Assembly (NCBI GenBank): GCA_039925965.1
Contig: JBDSXW010000118.1
Location: 1-64,000, forward strand
Direction of reading: 5' to 3'
Origin: JAZKFT01 sp039925965
GTDB lineage: Bacteria > Bacteroidota > Bacteroidia > Chitinophagales > Chitinophagaceae
Length of the DNA stretch: 64,000 nt
Of this stretch, positions 42,629-51,469 are shown piece by piece. Within the stretch, counting starts at the first letter, position 1, and every line of letters starts with the position of its first letter. The notes beneath the pieces are model-generated. The model made no database searches and had not been told where the DNA came from. It worked only from the letters and a program-made list of their open reading frames with translations. Position numbers and translations under genes: made by a program.

Positions 42629-43342
42629 ATGAACAAAGAAAATTTTGAATTTTTAGGTGAGCAACTTAAGTATCTCGGCTTTGGCGAAGACCTGAAAGCC
42701 TTGCTGGAGCAGCTTCTCACCGAAGGCCAGGCCGCGTTTCAGTTGCCTTACAAAACACTGGTGAATAAAATACCTTTTGAGGCAGTCCTCAATTTCCGCA
42801 GGTCTGATACCACCCACACCTACTTCTTCAACACCTATCACGCCAGCCTTTCAAAAGCGAGCGGTGAAAAACCGGAACAGACATTTTATATTAATAAGGG
42901 AAGGGGAGTCACCCGGAAAGAAGCATTCAACTTATTAGATGGCAGGGCTGTATTAAAGGATCTTTTTACAAAAGAAGGCGAACCTTACAAAGCCTGGATA
43001 CAGCTAGATTTTGAAAATAAGGACAAGCACAATAATTTCGAAGTCAAACATTACTACAAAAATTACGGATTCGATCTGAAAGCAGCTGTTGAAAAATTCC
43101 GGGTAGCTGATATGGAAGATCCTGAAAAAGAAAAGGTCTTGCTGCAATCGCTCCAGAAGGGCAACCTGCAGGCTGTGGCCATTGTAATGGATGGAAAAGC
43201 GCAGACGGTATTTTTGGCAGCCGAGCCCCGGTATAAAAAAATCAATGTGTACGATGCCAGTATGCAGTTGCTCACGAAAGATGCATTGGAGCAGTATAAA
43301 GCAGCAGCCACCGCCGATTTGAAGGAGGTGAAAGCATCTTAA
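42629..43342 (+). CDS. Hypothetical cytoplasmic protein
   Basis: Protein of 237 residues, no family recognised. The ATG at 42629 (MNKENFEFLGEQLKYLGFGE) is preferred over 42578. The N-terminal part looks helical (LKALLEQLLTEGQAAFQL), the middle strands include FRRSDTTHTYFFNTYHA, and the C-terminal part has NVYDASMQLLTKDALEQYKA. It has neither a signal peptide nor membrane helices. A perfect 10-bp hairpin follows the stop codon. Confidence 0.75.
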   Translation: MNKENFEFLGEQLKYLGFGEDLKALLEQLLTEGQAAFQLPYKTLVNKIPFEAVLNFRRSDTTHTYFFNTYHASLSKASGEKPEQTFYINKGRGVTRKEAFNLLDGRAVLKDLFTKEGEPYKAWIQLDFENKDKHNNFEVKHYYKNYGFDLKAAVEKFRVADMEDPEKEKVLLQSLQKGNLQAVAIVMDGKAQTVFLAAEPRYKKINVYDASMQLLTKDALEQYKAAATADLKEVKAS

Positions 43343-43363
43343 TTCTCGTTCACCAATTTGAAT

Positions 43364-43400
43364 GAGCTACCATATCCGGATGTAACCGGCATGGTAGCTC
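43364..43400 (+). terminator. Terminator-like hairpin after the hypothetical gene
   Basis: GAGCTACCAT (43364-43373) is perfectly complementary to ATGGTAGCTC (43391-43400), with a 17-base loop. Only a weak T run follows. Confidence 0.5.
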
Positions 43401-43538
43401 TTCGGGTTTAAATAAGACCTGACAGCGTTTTTCCATAAGATGGTGAATGACGGACATACGTTAAATATTTCCTTACATCACGTGCTAAACAAAGTCTGCT
43501 GCTTATCTGTCGCAATTTTTTCTATTTTCGCCCACCGA

Positions 43539-43937
43539 ATGAAAGTCGCTGCTTTTATAATACCCTTTTTTCTAATGCTAATGGGAAGCCGTGTACATTC
43601 CTTATCGGGAGTGTGCAACGATAGCGGCAACCATTCTTCTACCCTTAATACTAAGAAATGCGAACCGGTAGCGTTTGCCAAAACAAACCCCGGCCGGGCT
43701 ACTTCCTTTATCGAAAATGACTCATCCGACGAGGATAAATACCTCATGTGCGACGATGTGGAAGATGAAGACGGAAGTGATCTGTCAGTTAAAAAGGACA
43801 GATCGCTGATGGATGCCGGCTTACTGCCCATCTTTCAATCTTTTTTACACGCACGCCCCAGCCGTTACGGGGCCCTCCAGTTGGTTTGGCACCGGGTATC
43901 CAGCCTCTACATTCTACAGCGGAATTTACGGATCTGA
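43539..43937 (+). CDS. Small secreted hypothetical protein upstream of the efflux operon
   Basis: Protein of 132 residues with a signal sequence (MKVAAFIIPFFLMLMGSRVH). The mature part contains Asp/Glu-rich stretches (ENDSSDEDKYLMCDDVEDED), three cysteines, and a basic C-terminus. The start at 43539 is chosen because the earlier part of the frame (43440) does not look like a protein. It lies 168 bases upstream of the adaptor gene on the same strand. Function unknown. Confidence 0.6.
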   Translation: MKVAAFIIPFFLMLMGSRVHSLSGVCNDSGNHSSTLNTKKCEPVAFAKTNPGRATSFIENDSSDEDKYLMCDDVEDEDGSDLSVKKDRSLMDAGLLPIFQSFLHARPSRYGALQLVWHRVSSLYILQRNLRI

Positions 43938-44105
43938 GTTCATCAGATATTCAGCAGTCACCGGGCTGACACAGCCACGCGTGACTGATTCTGATTTTAT
44001 TTCTCCGGCACTTTATTGCTGACGGGTAGCCTTACCTGCCAGAGCTTTTATAGCGAAAGGTTACCTGTATCCTATCACCCATCCGTTTTATTTCCATTTA
44101 CAATC

Positions 44106-45188
44106 ATGAAAAGAATTCTCCTGTTGCCCGGCTTGTGCGCACTCGTGTGCCTCGTAAGCTGTTCGCCAAAGAAAGAAGAAAAAGTAGAGGAAGGCAAGTA
44201 TGCCGTTACCAGCCCACTAAGTGTGGATACTGCATTTAACAAAGAATACGTAGCCCAGGTTCGGTCGCTGAAAGACATCGAGATAAGGGCGCAGGAAAAG
44301 GGATTCCTGGAAAAAGTCTATGTGGATGAGGGACAGTTTGTGCGGGCCGGCCAGGTCTTGTTTAAGATCATGCCCAAAATCTATGAGGCGGAACTTTTGA
44401 AGTCAGAAGCTGAGGTGAGCGCTGCAGAAATCGAACTACAAAACACGAAGGCCCTCGTGGAAAAAAACGTCGTATCAAAAAATGAGCAGTTGATGGCACA
44501 GGCCAAACTGGATGGGGCTAAGGCCGAAATGTCGATGGCTAAAATCCACCTTTCTTTTACTGAGATCAGGGCCCCGTTTGATGGTACTATTGACCGCCTG
44601 CCAAAGAAGCTGGGCAGCCTTATTGATGAAGGCGATTTGCTGACAACGCTGTCAGATAACAGGGAAGTTTACTCTTATTTTAATGTTTCCGAACCGGAAT
44701 ACCTGGCCTACCAGACAGACGTAAAAAACAGGGGAAACAGCGAAGTCTCATTGCTTTTGGCGAACGGGGACTTGCTTCCTTACAAGGGGAAAATAGAGGT
44801 GATTGAAAGCGAATTCAATAGTGAGACCGGGAACATTGCATTCAGGGCCAGGTTCCCAAATTCCGACAGGCTGTTGAAGAACGGTGAAACGGGCAAAATC
44901 CTGATGACCATTCCACTCCGGGGTGCCCTGATTATACCACAAAAAGCCGTGTATGAAATCCAGGATAAGAAGTATGTTTTTGTGGTTGATAAGAACGATG
45001 TCCTGAGCTCCAGGAACATTACCATCAAGGGGGAAATGCCGGATTTATATGTGATTGAAACGGGCCTGAAGGCAGACGATAAGATACTGCTGGAAGGTGT
45101 ACAGAAGGTAAAAGATGATGAAAAAATAAAGTATGAATTCCAGAAGCCGGAAGACGTGATTGCGCATTTGCGCTTAAAGGCAGAATAG
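44106..45188 (+). CDS. RND efflux periplasmic adaptor (membrane fusion lipoprotein)
   Basis: Membrane fusion protein that connects the RND pump with the TolC-like channel. The ATG at 44106 gives a lipoprotein signal with LVSCSPKKEEK; earlier starts are not plausible. The biotinyl-like region is IRAQEKGFLEKVYVDEGQFV and GQVLFKIMPKIYEAEL; a coiled-coil hairpin spans about residues 85-140 (SAEIELQNTKALVEKNVVSK); the beta barrel includes IRAPFDGTIDRLPKKLGSLI. The length is 360 residues. It is the first gene of the efflux operon; 218 bases of repeats separate it from the pump gene. Confidence 0.93.
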   Translation: MKRILLLPGLCALVCLVSCSPKKEEKVEEGKYAVTSPLSVDTAFNKEYVAQVRSLKDIEIRAQEKGFLEKVYVDEGQFVRAGQVLFKIMPKIYEAELLKSEAEVSAAEIELQNTKALVEKNVVSKNEQLMAQAKLDGAKAEMSMAKIHLSFTEIRAPFDGTIDRLPKKLGSLIDEGDLLTTLSDNREVYSYFNVSEPEYLAYQTDVKNRGNSEVSLLLANGDLLPYKGKIEVIESEFNSETGNIAFRARFPNSDRLLKNGETGKILMTIPLRGALIIPQKAVYEIQDKKYVFVVDKNDVLSSRNITIKGEMPDLYVIETGLKADDKILLEGVQKVKDDEKIKYEFQKPEDVIAHLRLKAE

Positions 45189-45194
45189 GGGTTA

Positions 45195-45362
45195 ATGGAT
45201 AATTGATAATTGGATAATTGGATAATTGATAATTGAGTGATTGTTTTTGAATGGATAAGTTTTTCCTGATTCAGAAATAAAACGACATTCAAATTTAACC
45301 CTTTGATCCAGCTATTGAACCTTGATCCTTGGCCCTCGACCCTTGAACCTTTAACCTTGAAC
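45195..45362. repeat. Low-complexity intergenic repeats (GATAATTG and CCTTGAACC types)
   Basis: GGATAATTG is repeated about five times (45195-45235), and CCTTGAACC/CCTTGATCC words recur at 45312-45362. They fill the gap between the adaptor and the pump genes; no gene is seen. Confidence 0.8.
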
Positions 45363-45406
45363 AGGAAAGGCTTACCATCTTTCATCACCTACAATTCACA
45401 TAATTT

Positions 45407-48400
45407 ATGTTTAATAAATTTATAAAGAGACCCGTGCTGTCGATAGTGATATCACTGATCATCGTCTTTTTGGGCGGACTGGCATTAACTACGTTGCCGG
45501 TGACCCAGTTCCCTTCCATATCACCGCCCAAAGTAAACGTAACGGCCGACTATCCGGGTGCCAACGGCGAGTTGATGATCAAATCGGTGATTATCCCTTT
45601 GGAAAGAGCCCTTAATGGTATTCCCGGAATGAAGTATATGGCCTCCGACGCAGGTAATGATGGAGAGGCAAGTATACAGATAATTTTCAATCTGGGAACC
45701 GACCCCAACCAGGCGGCCATCAATGTACAAAACAGGGTGGCTTCGGTAGTTAATAAGTTGCCGCCGTTGGTAGTGCGGGAAGGTGTAAAGATTACCCGTG
45801 AGGAATCGAACATGCTCATGTATGTAAACCTGTATAGTAAGGATACCATCTCCGATCAGAAGTTCCTGTTCAATTTTGCAGATATCAACCTCTTGCCTGA
45901 AATTAAAAGGGTAAATGGCGTAGGCTATGCAGACATCCTGGGAACGAGGGATTACGCCATGCGGATCTGGCTAAAACCCGACCGTATGCTGGCGTACAAA
46001 ATATCGGCGGATGAGATCATGGGGGCCTTATCTTCTCAAAGCCTGGAAGCTTCGCCGGGAAAAACAGGCGAAAGTTCCGGGAAAAGATCCCAGACTTTTG
46101 AGTATGTGCTGAAGTATTCCGGAAGGTTCACTACCAAAGAGCAATATGAAAATGTGATCGTGCGCTCCAGTGCCGCTGGTGAATTATTACACCTGAAAGA
46201 CGTGGCCAACGTGGAGTTTGGAAGTTCTATGTACGATATTTATTCTAACATCAACGGTAAGGCGTCGGCAGCGATCGTGCTAAAGCAATCGTATGGCAGC
46301 AATGCGAGCCAGGTAATCAAGGACGTAAAAGCCAAGCTGGAGGAAATAAAGAAAACGTCTTTTCCCAAAGGGATGGACTATGAAATCAGTTACGACGTTT
46401 CCAAATTCCTCGACGCGTCTATTGAGAAAGTATTACATACGTTGGTGGAAGCCTTTATCCTCGTAGGCCTGGTAGTATTTCTTTTCCTGGGCGACTGGCG
46501 GTCTACGCTGATACCTGCTATTGCGGTACCCGTGTCACTTATCGGAACTTTTATCTTTATGCAGGCTTTCGGTATTACGCTGAACCTGATTACGTTATTT
46601 GCATTGGTACTGGCCATCGGTATCGTGGTAGACAACGCCATTGTGGTAATTGAAGCGGTGCATGCCAAGATGGAATCCAAACACCTGCCGCCGCGACGGG
46701 CCACGGAGGAAGCCATGCATGAAATCAGCGGCGCTATCATTGCGATCACTTTTGTAATGGCGGCGGTGTTTATACCGGTGGCATTTATGTCTGGACCTGT
46801 AGGGATATTTTACCGGCAGTTTTCCATTACCATGGCTACTTCCATCGTTATTTCGGGTGTGGTGGCGCTTACGCTTACCCCGGCGCTTTGTGTAATTATG
46901 TTGAAAAATACCCATGGGAAACCCAGGAAAAAAACGTGGCTGAACAGGGTACTGGATGGCTTCAACGGTTGGTTCAACAGGCTTACCGGACGATTCCAGA
47001 AGCTGCTTGGAAAAATGGTTAATAAAAGAGTCATCACATTTCTGCTGTTCATTGGGTTTACCGTAGGTATCTACTTTTTAAACAACAGTGTTTCCTCCGG
47101 TTTTATTCCAAACGAAGACCAGGGTATGTTCTACGCGGTCATCCAAACCCCGCCTGGTTCTTCTCTGGAACGAACCAATCAGATAGCGGAAAGATTACAA
47201 AAAGTGGGGGAAGGGATTGAAGATGTACAGTCGGTATCGGCGTTGGCGGGCTATGAGATATTGACAGAAGGTACCGGCTCTAATTCGGGCACCTGCCTCA
47301 TTAACCTGAAAAGCTGGGATGATCGTAAACACAATGTGCAGGAAGTGATGGACGAACTCGAGGAAAAAACAAAAGATATTGCGGGTGCCACCATTGAATT
47401 TTTTCAGCCACCTGCGGTTCCCGGTTATGGCGCTGCCGGTGGTTTTGAGTTGCGCTTGTTGGATAAAGCGGGGTCGGGGGATTATAAAAAAATGGAACAG
47501 GTGAATAATGACTTTGTGACGGAACTCAATAAACGCAAAGAGTTATCATCGGTATTCAGCTTTTACAGTGCCAGTTTTCCACAGTATATGCTGAAAGTAG
47601 ACAATGAACTGGCGCAGCAAAAAGGCGTTTCAATAGATAACGCCATGAATACCTTGTCCACGCTTGTCGGCAGTAACTATGAAATAAGCTTTATCAAGTA
47701 TGGTTTTAACTACAAAGTAATCGTACAGGCGGCACCGGAATACCGGGCTTTGCCGGAAGATATCCTGAAATTATATGTAAAAAATAGCCGGGATGAAATG
47801 GTGCCTTATTCCGATTTCATGACCATGGAAAAAGTATATGGCCTGTCGGAAATTACCCGGCATAACATGTACAATTCTTCGGAAATCAGTGGGGCTGCAG
47901 CGCCAGGTTTTAGCAGCGGTGCGGCAATCAATGTAATACAGGAGGTGGCGGCCAAAACCCTTCCAAGAGGCTTTGGAATCGACTGGGCGGGCATTTCGGC
48001 CGATGAAGTGGCGCAGGGAAACCAGGCCATCTATATATTCCTGATCTGCCTCGGCTTCGTGTACCTGATCCTGGCCGCACAATACGAAAGTTTCGTGCTG
48101 CCGCTGGCAGTTATCTTATCCCTGCCCGCCGGTATTTTCGGAGCCTTCCTGTTATTAAAACTAACAGGGCTGGAAAATAATATTTATGCCCAGGTGGCTA
48201 TGGTAATGCTGATCGGTTTGCTCGGTAAGAACGCCGTGCTTATTGTTGAGTTTGCAGTGCAACGGCACCGTGCGGGTAAATCGGTGTTTGAGGCAGCCAT
48301 GGAAGGCTCCAAAGCCAGGTTCCGCCCCATTCTTATGACTTCCTTTGCGTTTATAGCGGGCCTGATCCCATTGGTTTTTGCCAGCGGCCCGGGTAAAGTA

Positions 48401-48574
48401 GGCAACCGGACTATCGGTTCTGCCGCAGCAGGCGGTATGCTGATTGGAACCATTTGCGGGGTGTTTATTATTCCGGGCCTGTACTACCTTTTTGCCAAAA
48501 TTTCAGAGAAGAACAAGTTGGTAAGAGATGAAGAAGAAAATCCATTAACCGAAGAAATTGATAGAAATGCTTAG
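45407..48574 (+). CDS. RND multidrug efflux pump (HAE-1 family, AcrB-like)
   Basis: Inner-membrane proton-driven exporter, 1055 residues, of usual length for the HAE-1 class. The N-terminus MFNKFIKRPVLSIVISLIIV starts helix 1, and LPVTQFPSISPPKVNVTADY is the porter-domain opening of AcrB homologues. In helix 4 the segment IGIVVDNAIVVIEAV corresponds to AcrB VDD, with the second aspartate replaced by asparagine. The helix 10 motif GLLGKNAVLIVEFAVQRH preserves the essential lysine. Substrates are unknown. It overlaps the channel gene by 8 bases, so translation is probably coupled. Confidence 0.96.
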   Translation: MFNKFIKRPVLSIVISLIIVFLGGLALTTLPVTQFPSISPPKVNVTADYPGANGELMIKSVIIPLERALNGIPGMKYMASDAGNDGEASIQIIFNLGTDPNQAAINVQNRVASVVNKLPPLVVREGVKITREESNMLMYVNLYSKDTISDQKFLFNFADINLLPEIKRVNGVGYADILGTRDYAMRIWLKPDRMLAYKISADEIMGALSSQSLEASPGKTGESSGKRSQTFEYVLKYSGRFTTKEQYENVIVRSSAAGELLHLKDVANVEFGSSMYDIYSNINGKASAAIVLKQSYGSNASQVIKDVKAKLEEIKKTSFPKGMDYEISYDVSKFLDASIEKVLHTLVEAFILVGLVVFLFLGDWRSTLIPAIAVPVSLIGTFIFMQAFGITLNLITLFALVLAIGIVVDNAIVVIEAVHAKMESKHLPPRRATEEAMHEISGAIIAITFVMAAVFIPVAFMSGPVGIFYRQFSITMATSIVISGVVALTLTPALCVIMLKNTHGKPRKKTWLNRVLDGFNGWFNRLTGRFQKLLGKMVNKRVITFLLFIGFTVGIYFLNNSVSSGFIPNEDQGMFYAVIQTPPGSSLERTNQIAERLQKVGEGIEDVQSVSALAGYEILTEGTGSNSGTCLINLKSWDDRKHNVQEVMDELEEKTKDIAGATIEFFQPPAVPGYGAAGGFELRLLDKAGSGDYKKMEQVNNDFVTELNKRKELSSVFSFYSASFPQYMLKVDNELAQQKGVSIDNAMNTLSTLVGSNYEISFIKYGFNYKVIVQAAPEYRALPEDILKLYVKNSRDEMVPYSDFMTMEKVYGLSEITRHNMYNSSEISGAAAPGFSSGAAINVIQEVAAKTLPRGFGIDWAGISADEVAQGNQAIYIFLICLGFVYLILAAQYESFVLPLAVILSLPAGIFGAFLLLKLTGLENNIYAQVAMVMLIGLLGKNAVLIVEFAVQRHRAGKSVFEAAMEGSKARFRPILMTSFAFIAGLIPLVFASGPGKVGNRTIGSAAAGGMLIGTICGVFIIPGLYYLFAKISEKNKLVRDEEENPLTEEIDRNA

Positions 48575-49997
48575 ACTCAGAATACCTGCCTACACGGTGC
48601 TTGGCGTTTGTGTTGCCATGGCCAGTTGTAAAGTGCCGGCAATCGTGCAATTGCCGCAAAGCAAAGCTGTTCCGCAAACTTACGGCAGCAATATGGATAC
48701 GACAAATGGAGCAGCCATTAACTGGCGTGCCTTTTTTAAAGACCCTGCCCTGGTAAGCCTGATTGATACAGCCCTCCAAAACAACCAGGAGCTCAATATC
48801 ACATTACAGGAAATAGAGATTTCAAAAAATGAGATCAGGATGCGCAAAGGGGCATTGCTGCCAACTGTTGGGGTGCGTGGCGCTATTGGTATTGAAAAAG
48901 TGGGCAGGTATACCAGCCAGGGAGCCGGAGATGCTTCTGCTGAAATTACTCCTGGCAAGATTGTGCCCGAAAACCTGACAGATTTTACCGGGGAAGCTTA
49001 TGCCAGCTGGGAAGTTGACATCTGGCATAAGCTGCACAATGCCCAAAAAGCGGCCGTAACGCGTTATTTGTCATCCATCGAAGGCAGGAATTTTGTGCTG
49101 ACCAACCTGGTGGCTGAAATTGCCAGTTCCTACAATGAACTGGTGTCGCTGGATAACCAACTGGCAATTGTGCGGCAAAGTATCGGACTTCAGAAAAGTG
49201 CACTGGAAGTGGTGAAAGTGCAAAAGGAGGCTGCCCGGGCAACCGAACTAGCCGTACAAAAATTTCAGGCAGAGGTACTTAAATCGGAAAGCCTTCAATA
49301 TGATATCCTGCAGCAGATCAAGGAAACGGAGAACCGGATCAATTTACTATTGGGCAGGTATCCGCAGCCGATCGTCCGGGATACCAGCAATGTACTGGAC
49401 CGGCTTCCGGCGATTGTCAGCGCTGGTATCCCTTCACAGTTGCTTGCGAACCGTCCTGACATCAGGCAGGCAGCGCTGGATCTTGCTGCCGCAAAAATTG
49501 ATGTCCAGGTGGCCCGCGCGGAGTTCTATCCTTCTTTGGATATTTCCGCTGCCCTGGGTATACAGGCATTTAATCCAACTTACCTGGTAAAAATCCCGGG
49601 ATCAATATTGTACTCGCTGGCCGGCGATATTGCAGGGCCATTAATCAATCGCAATGCCATCCAGGCCGAATTTTCGTCTGCCAATGCCAGGCAGCTACAG
49701 GCAATTTATAATTATGACCGCACCATTCTGAACGCCTACCTGGAAGTGTCGACGCAATTGTCGGGTATCGACAACCTGCAAAAAGGATACGATTTAAAGT
49801 CGCAACAAGTAGCTGCCCTAACGCGGTCGATAGATATCGCCAATGACCTCTTCAAATTTGCCCGCGCCGATTATTTTGAAGTGCTGATGACCCAGCGGGA
49901 TGCGCTGGAAGCCAAACTGGACCTGGTGGAAACCAGGAAACAACAATTGAATGCAGCAGTAAGTGTGTATAGAGATCTGGGTGGTGGTTGGAAATAG
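48567..49997 (+). CDS. TolC-like outer membrane efflux lipoprotein (NodT family)
   Basis: Outer-membrane channel of the tripartite system. The ATG at 48567 overlaps the pump stop codon; the signal ends in VAMASC, a lipobox like those of NodT/OprM. Two outer membrane efflux protein repeats are seen: LIDTALQNNQELNITLQEIE ... LPTVGVRGAIG in the first half, and LLANRPDIRQAALDLAAAKI ... FYPSLDISAALG in the second, the latter very typical of NodT. The end YRDLGGGWK is also the classic terminus of this family. Length 476. A strong terminator follows. Confidence 0.95.
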   Translation: MLRLRIPAYTVLGVCVAMASCKVPAIVQLPQSKAVPQTYGSNMDTTNGAAINWRAFFKDPALVSLIDTALQNNQELNITLQEIEISKNEIRMRKGALLPTVGVRGAIGIEKVGRYTSQGAGDASAEITPGKIVPENLTDFTGEAYASWEVDIWHKLHNAQKAAVTRYLSSIEGRNFVLTNLVAEIASSYNELVSLDNQLAIVRQSIGLQKSALEVVKVQKEAARATELAVQKFQAEVLKSESLQYDILQQIKETENRINLLLGRYPQPIVRDTSNVLDRLPAIVSAGIPSQLLANRPDIRQAALDLAAAKIDVQVARAEFYPSLDISAALGIQAFNPTYLVKIPGSILYSLAGDIAGPLINRNAIQAEFSSANARQLQAIYNYDRTILNAYLEVSTQLSGIDNLQKGYDLKSQQVAALTRSIDIANDLFKFARADYFEVLMTQRDALEAKLDLVETRKQQLNAAVSVYRDLGGGWK

Positions 49998-50020
49998 GGT
50001 GTGGACTAGTGTGAGTGGTA

Positions 50021-50048
50021 AAGAGTCGGCCCCGTGCCGGCTCTTTTT
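50021..50048 (+). terminator. Intrinsic terminator of the efflux operon
   Basis: AAGAGTCGGC and GCCGGCTCTT pair around CCCGT and are followed by a T run. It begins 24 bases after the channel gene stop. Confidence 0.85.
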
Positions 50049-50072
50049 GCTTCCGGTGGGACCTGGTGGGTC

Positions 50073-50102
50073 AGGTTGCCAACTTTTAAACGTTAGCAAC
50101 CT
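50073..50102. repeat. GTTGCCAACC-type palindrome, copy 1
   Basis: AGGTTGCCAAC and CGTTAGCAACCT are imperfect inverted arms separated by about 7 bases. Related palindromes lie at 51311-51337 and 62165-62199. The surrounding gap 49998-50750 contains no gene that I can support. Confidence 0.7.
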
Positions 50103-50750
50103 TTTCACTGATGACCGTACCGACCGCCTTTGCAGGCCTTTGCAGGCGCCGGAATGAGGCATGTGCCTGGGTTTCTGTGCCGGCGCTTTACTTATTTAAA
50201 TTAGCGATGATGTATCTGAAAGCACCAGTATGTCGTCCGGATAAGGTTGCGGATAGGTTGGTACTGGAGCTGGATGTTTGTGAGCTGGTGCAGGAATGAG
50301 GTGTAGGGCCTTTGCCAGAGTTCTTGTGGCGGGGCTTTTCCTATTTTGGACAGGGTGATGTTTCTGAAAGTTGCAGAATGTTACGCAGGTATACCTGCTA
50401 AAGCTAACTGCGAAAAAGAAACAAAAATAAAAGAAAAGGAAATTGAAGTAACGCTTTAGCAAGCTTGTAATATTGAGGGGCAGTGTAGAGTGACGCGGAC
50501 ACAAATTTGTTGTTCCAGGATTGGTTTTTTTGAAGTTTGCCAACTGTAAGTTTGAAGGACACCGGGCAAAAATAATTGCGGACAAGAAGGAAGAATATAC
50601 TGAAATGCCTGACATCTGCATCCGATGGATAACGGGTTGTATCTCGGGCTGGACGGCGGGTAGCGCACATGCCAATTCGAACGCACTGATGATGGTGTGG
50701 GTTGACTTGATGATGTATTGATTATTGATGATAAGTAAAAGCGTTAATGG

Positions 50751-51197
50751 TTAGCTGTTTCCTTCCTGTTTGGATTCATCGCAGCTGGATTGACCATGGA
50801 TCTTAGTCGTCATTTTATTAGCTCCGTTACTGATCTGCAGGGTACCGGTTTCAATTTCTATTTTGCCTTTTTTGGCAAGGGTGGTGGTGGAGACAATTAA
50901 GGTGTAACCGCCTCCAATATAGGTGGCGATATTTGTTTGTCTTACAGTTTTAGCGTCAGTCAGTGTTAACTTTACCTGTTTGCCCCCAACTGCCAGCAAA
51001 CACTGGTTTTGCAAGTCCACCACCAACATAAACTGCTTTTTTGCCAGCGCCACGGAATCGTATGTGTACAGCACGCCGCAATCTTTAAAATGGGCAGGCA
51101 CTTTCCCAAAGTAATCCAGTTTTATTGCGGACTGGGCTTTAGCCTGCGCAAAAAATGCTGATAGCAGGATACCCAGAAAAAAATGACGTGTTTTCAT
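50751..51197 (-). CDS. Small secreted hypothetical protein
   Basis: Protein of 148 residues with a signal peptide (MKTRHFFLGILLSAFFAQAKA). The mature part is beta-rich: IKLDYFGKVPAHFKDCGVLY, KQFMLVVDLQNQCLLAVGG, YIGGGYTLIVSTTTLAKKGK, with three cysteines. No family is recognised; it looks like a small single-domain exported protein. It is divergent from the PIG-L gene at 51470. Confidence 0.7.
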   Translation of the reverse strand: MKTRHFFLGILLSAFFAQAKAQSAIKLDYFGKVPAHFKDCGVLYTYDSVALAKKQFMLVVDLQNQCLLAVGGKQVKLTLTDAKTVRQTNIATYIGGGYTLIVSTTTLAKKGKIEIETGTLQISNGANKMTTKIHGQSSCDESKQEGNS

Positions 51198-51310
51198 ATA
51201 TTCTTTTTACTAAAATTAGCGTGCAGACTGCAGCTGTGGGGCCAGAGTTTACCTGCGGGAGTTTTTAAATCAAATGCGGCGGTAAGCAGGCTAGAGTCGC
51301 CAATCCATTC

Positions 51311-51337
51311 GTTGCCTACCCTTTGAAGGTTGGCAAC
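51311..51337. repeat. GTTGCCAACC-type palindrome, copy 2
   Basis: GTTGCCTACC (51311-51320) and GGTTGGCAAC, ending at 51337, are inverted arms with one mismatch. Confidence 0.7.
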
Positions 51338-51469
51338 GCTTAAAATGCAAATTTTCTAAGTTTTTGGAATAGGATAGGGCTGCACCCGGCGTCGCTTGCT
51401 CACTCTTTCGTATGAACGGCACGCAGTGCTTCATGCATTCACCTAAATTCGCAATTCACTTTTATGCTT

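Noticed and set aside
50196..50675. Minus-strand frame of 159 codons
   Set aside because: It has a Phe-rich low-complexity part, no family signal, and no start context. Most likely non-coding.
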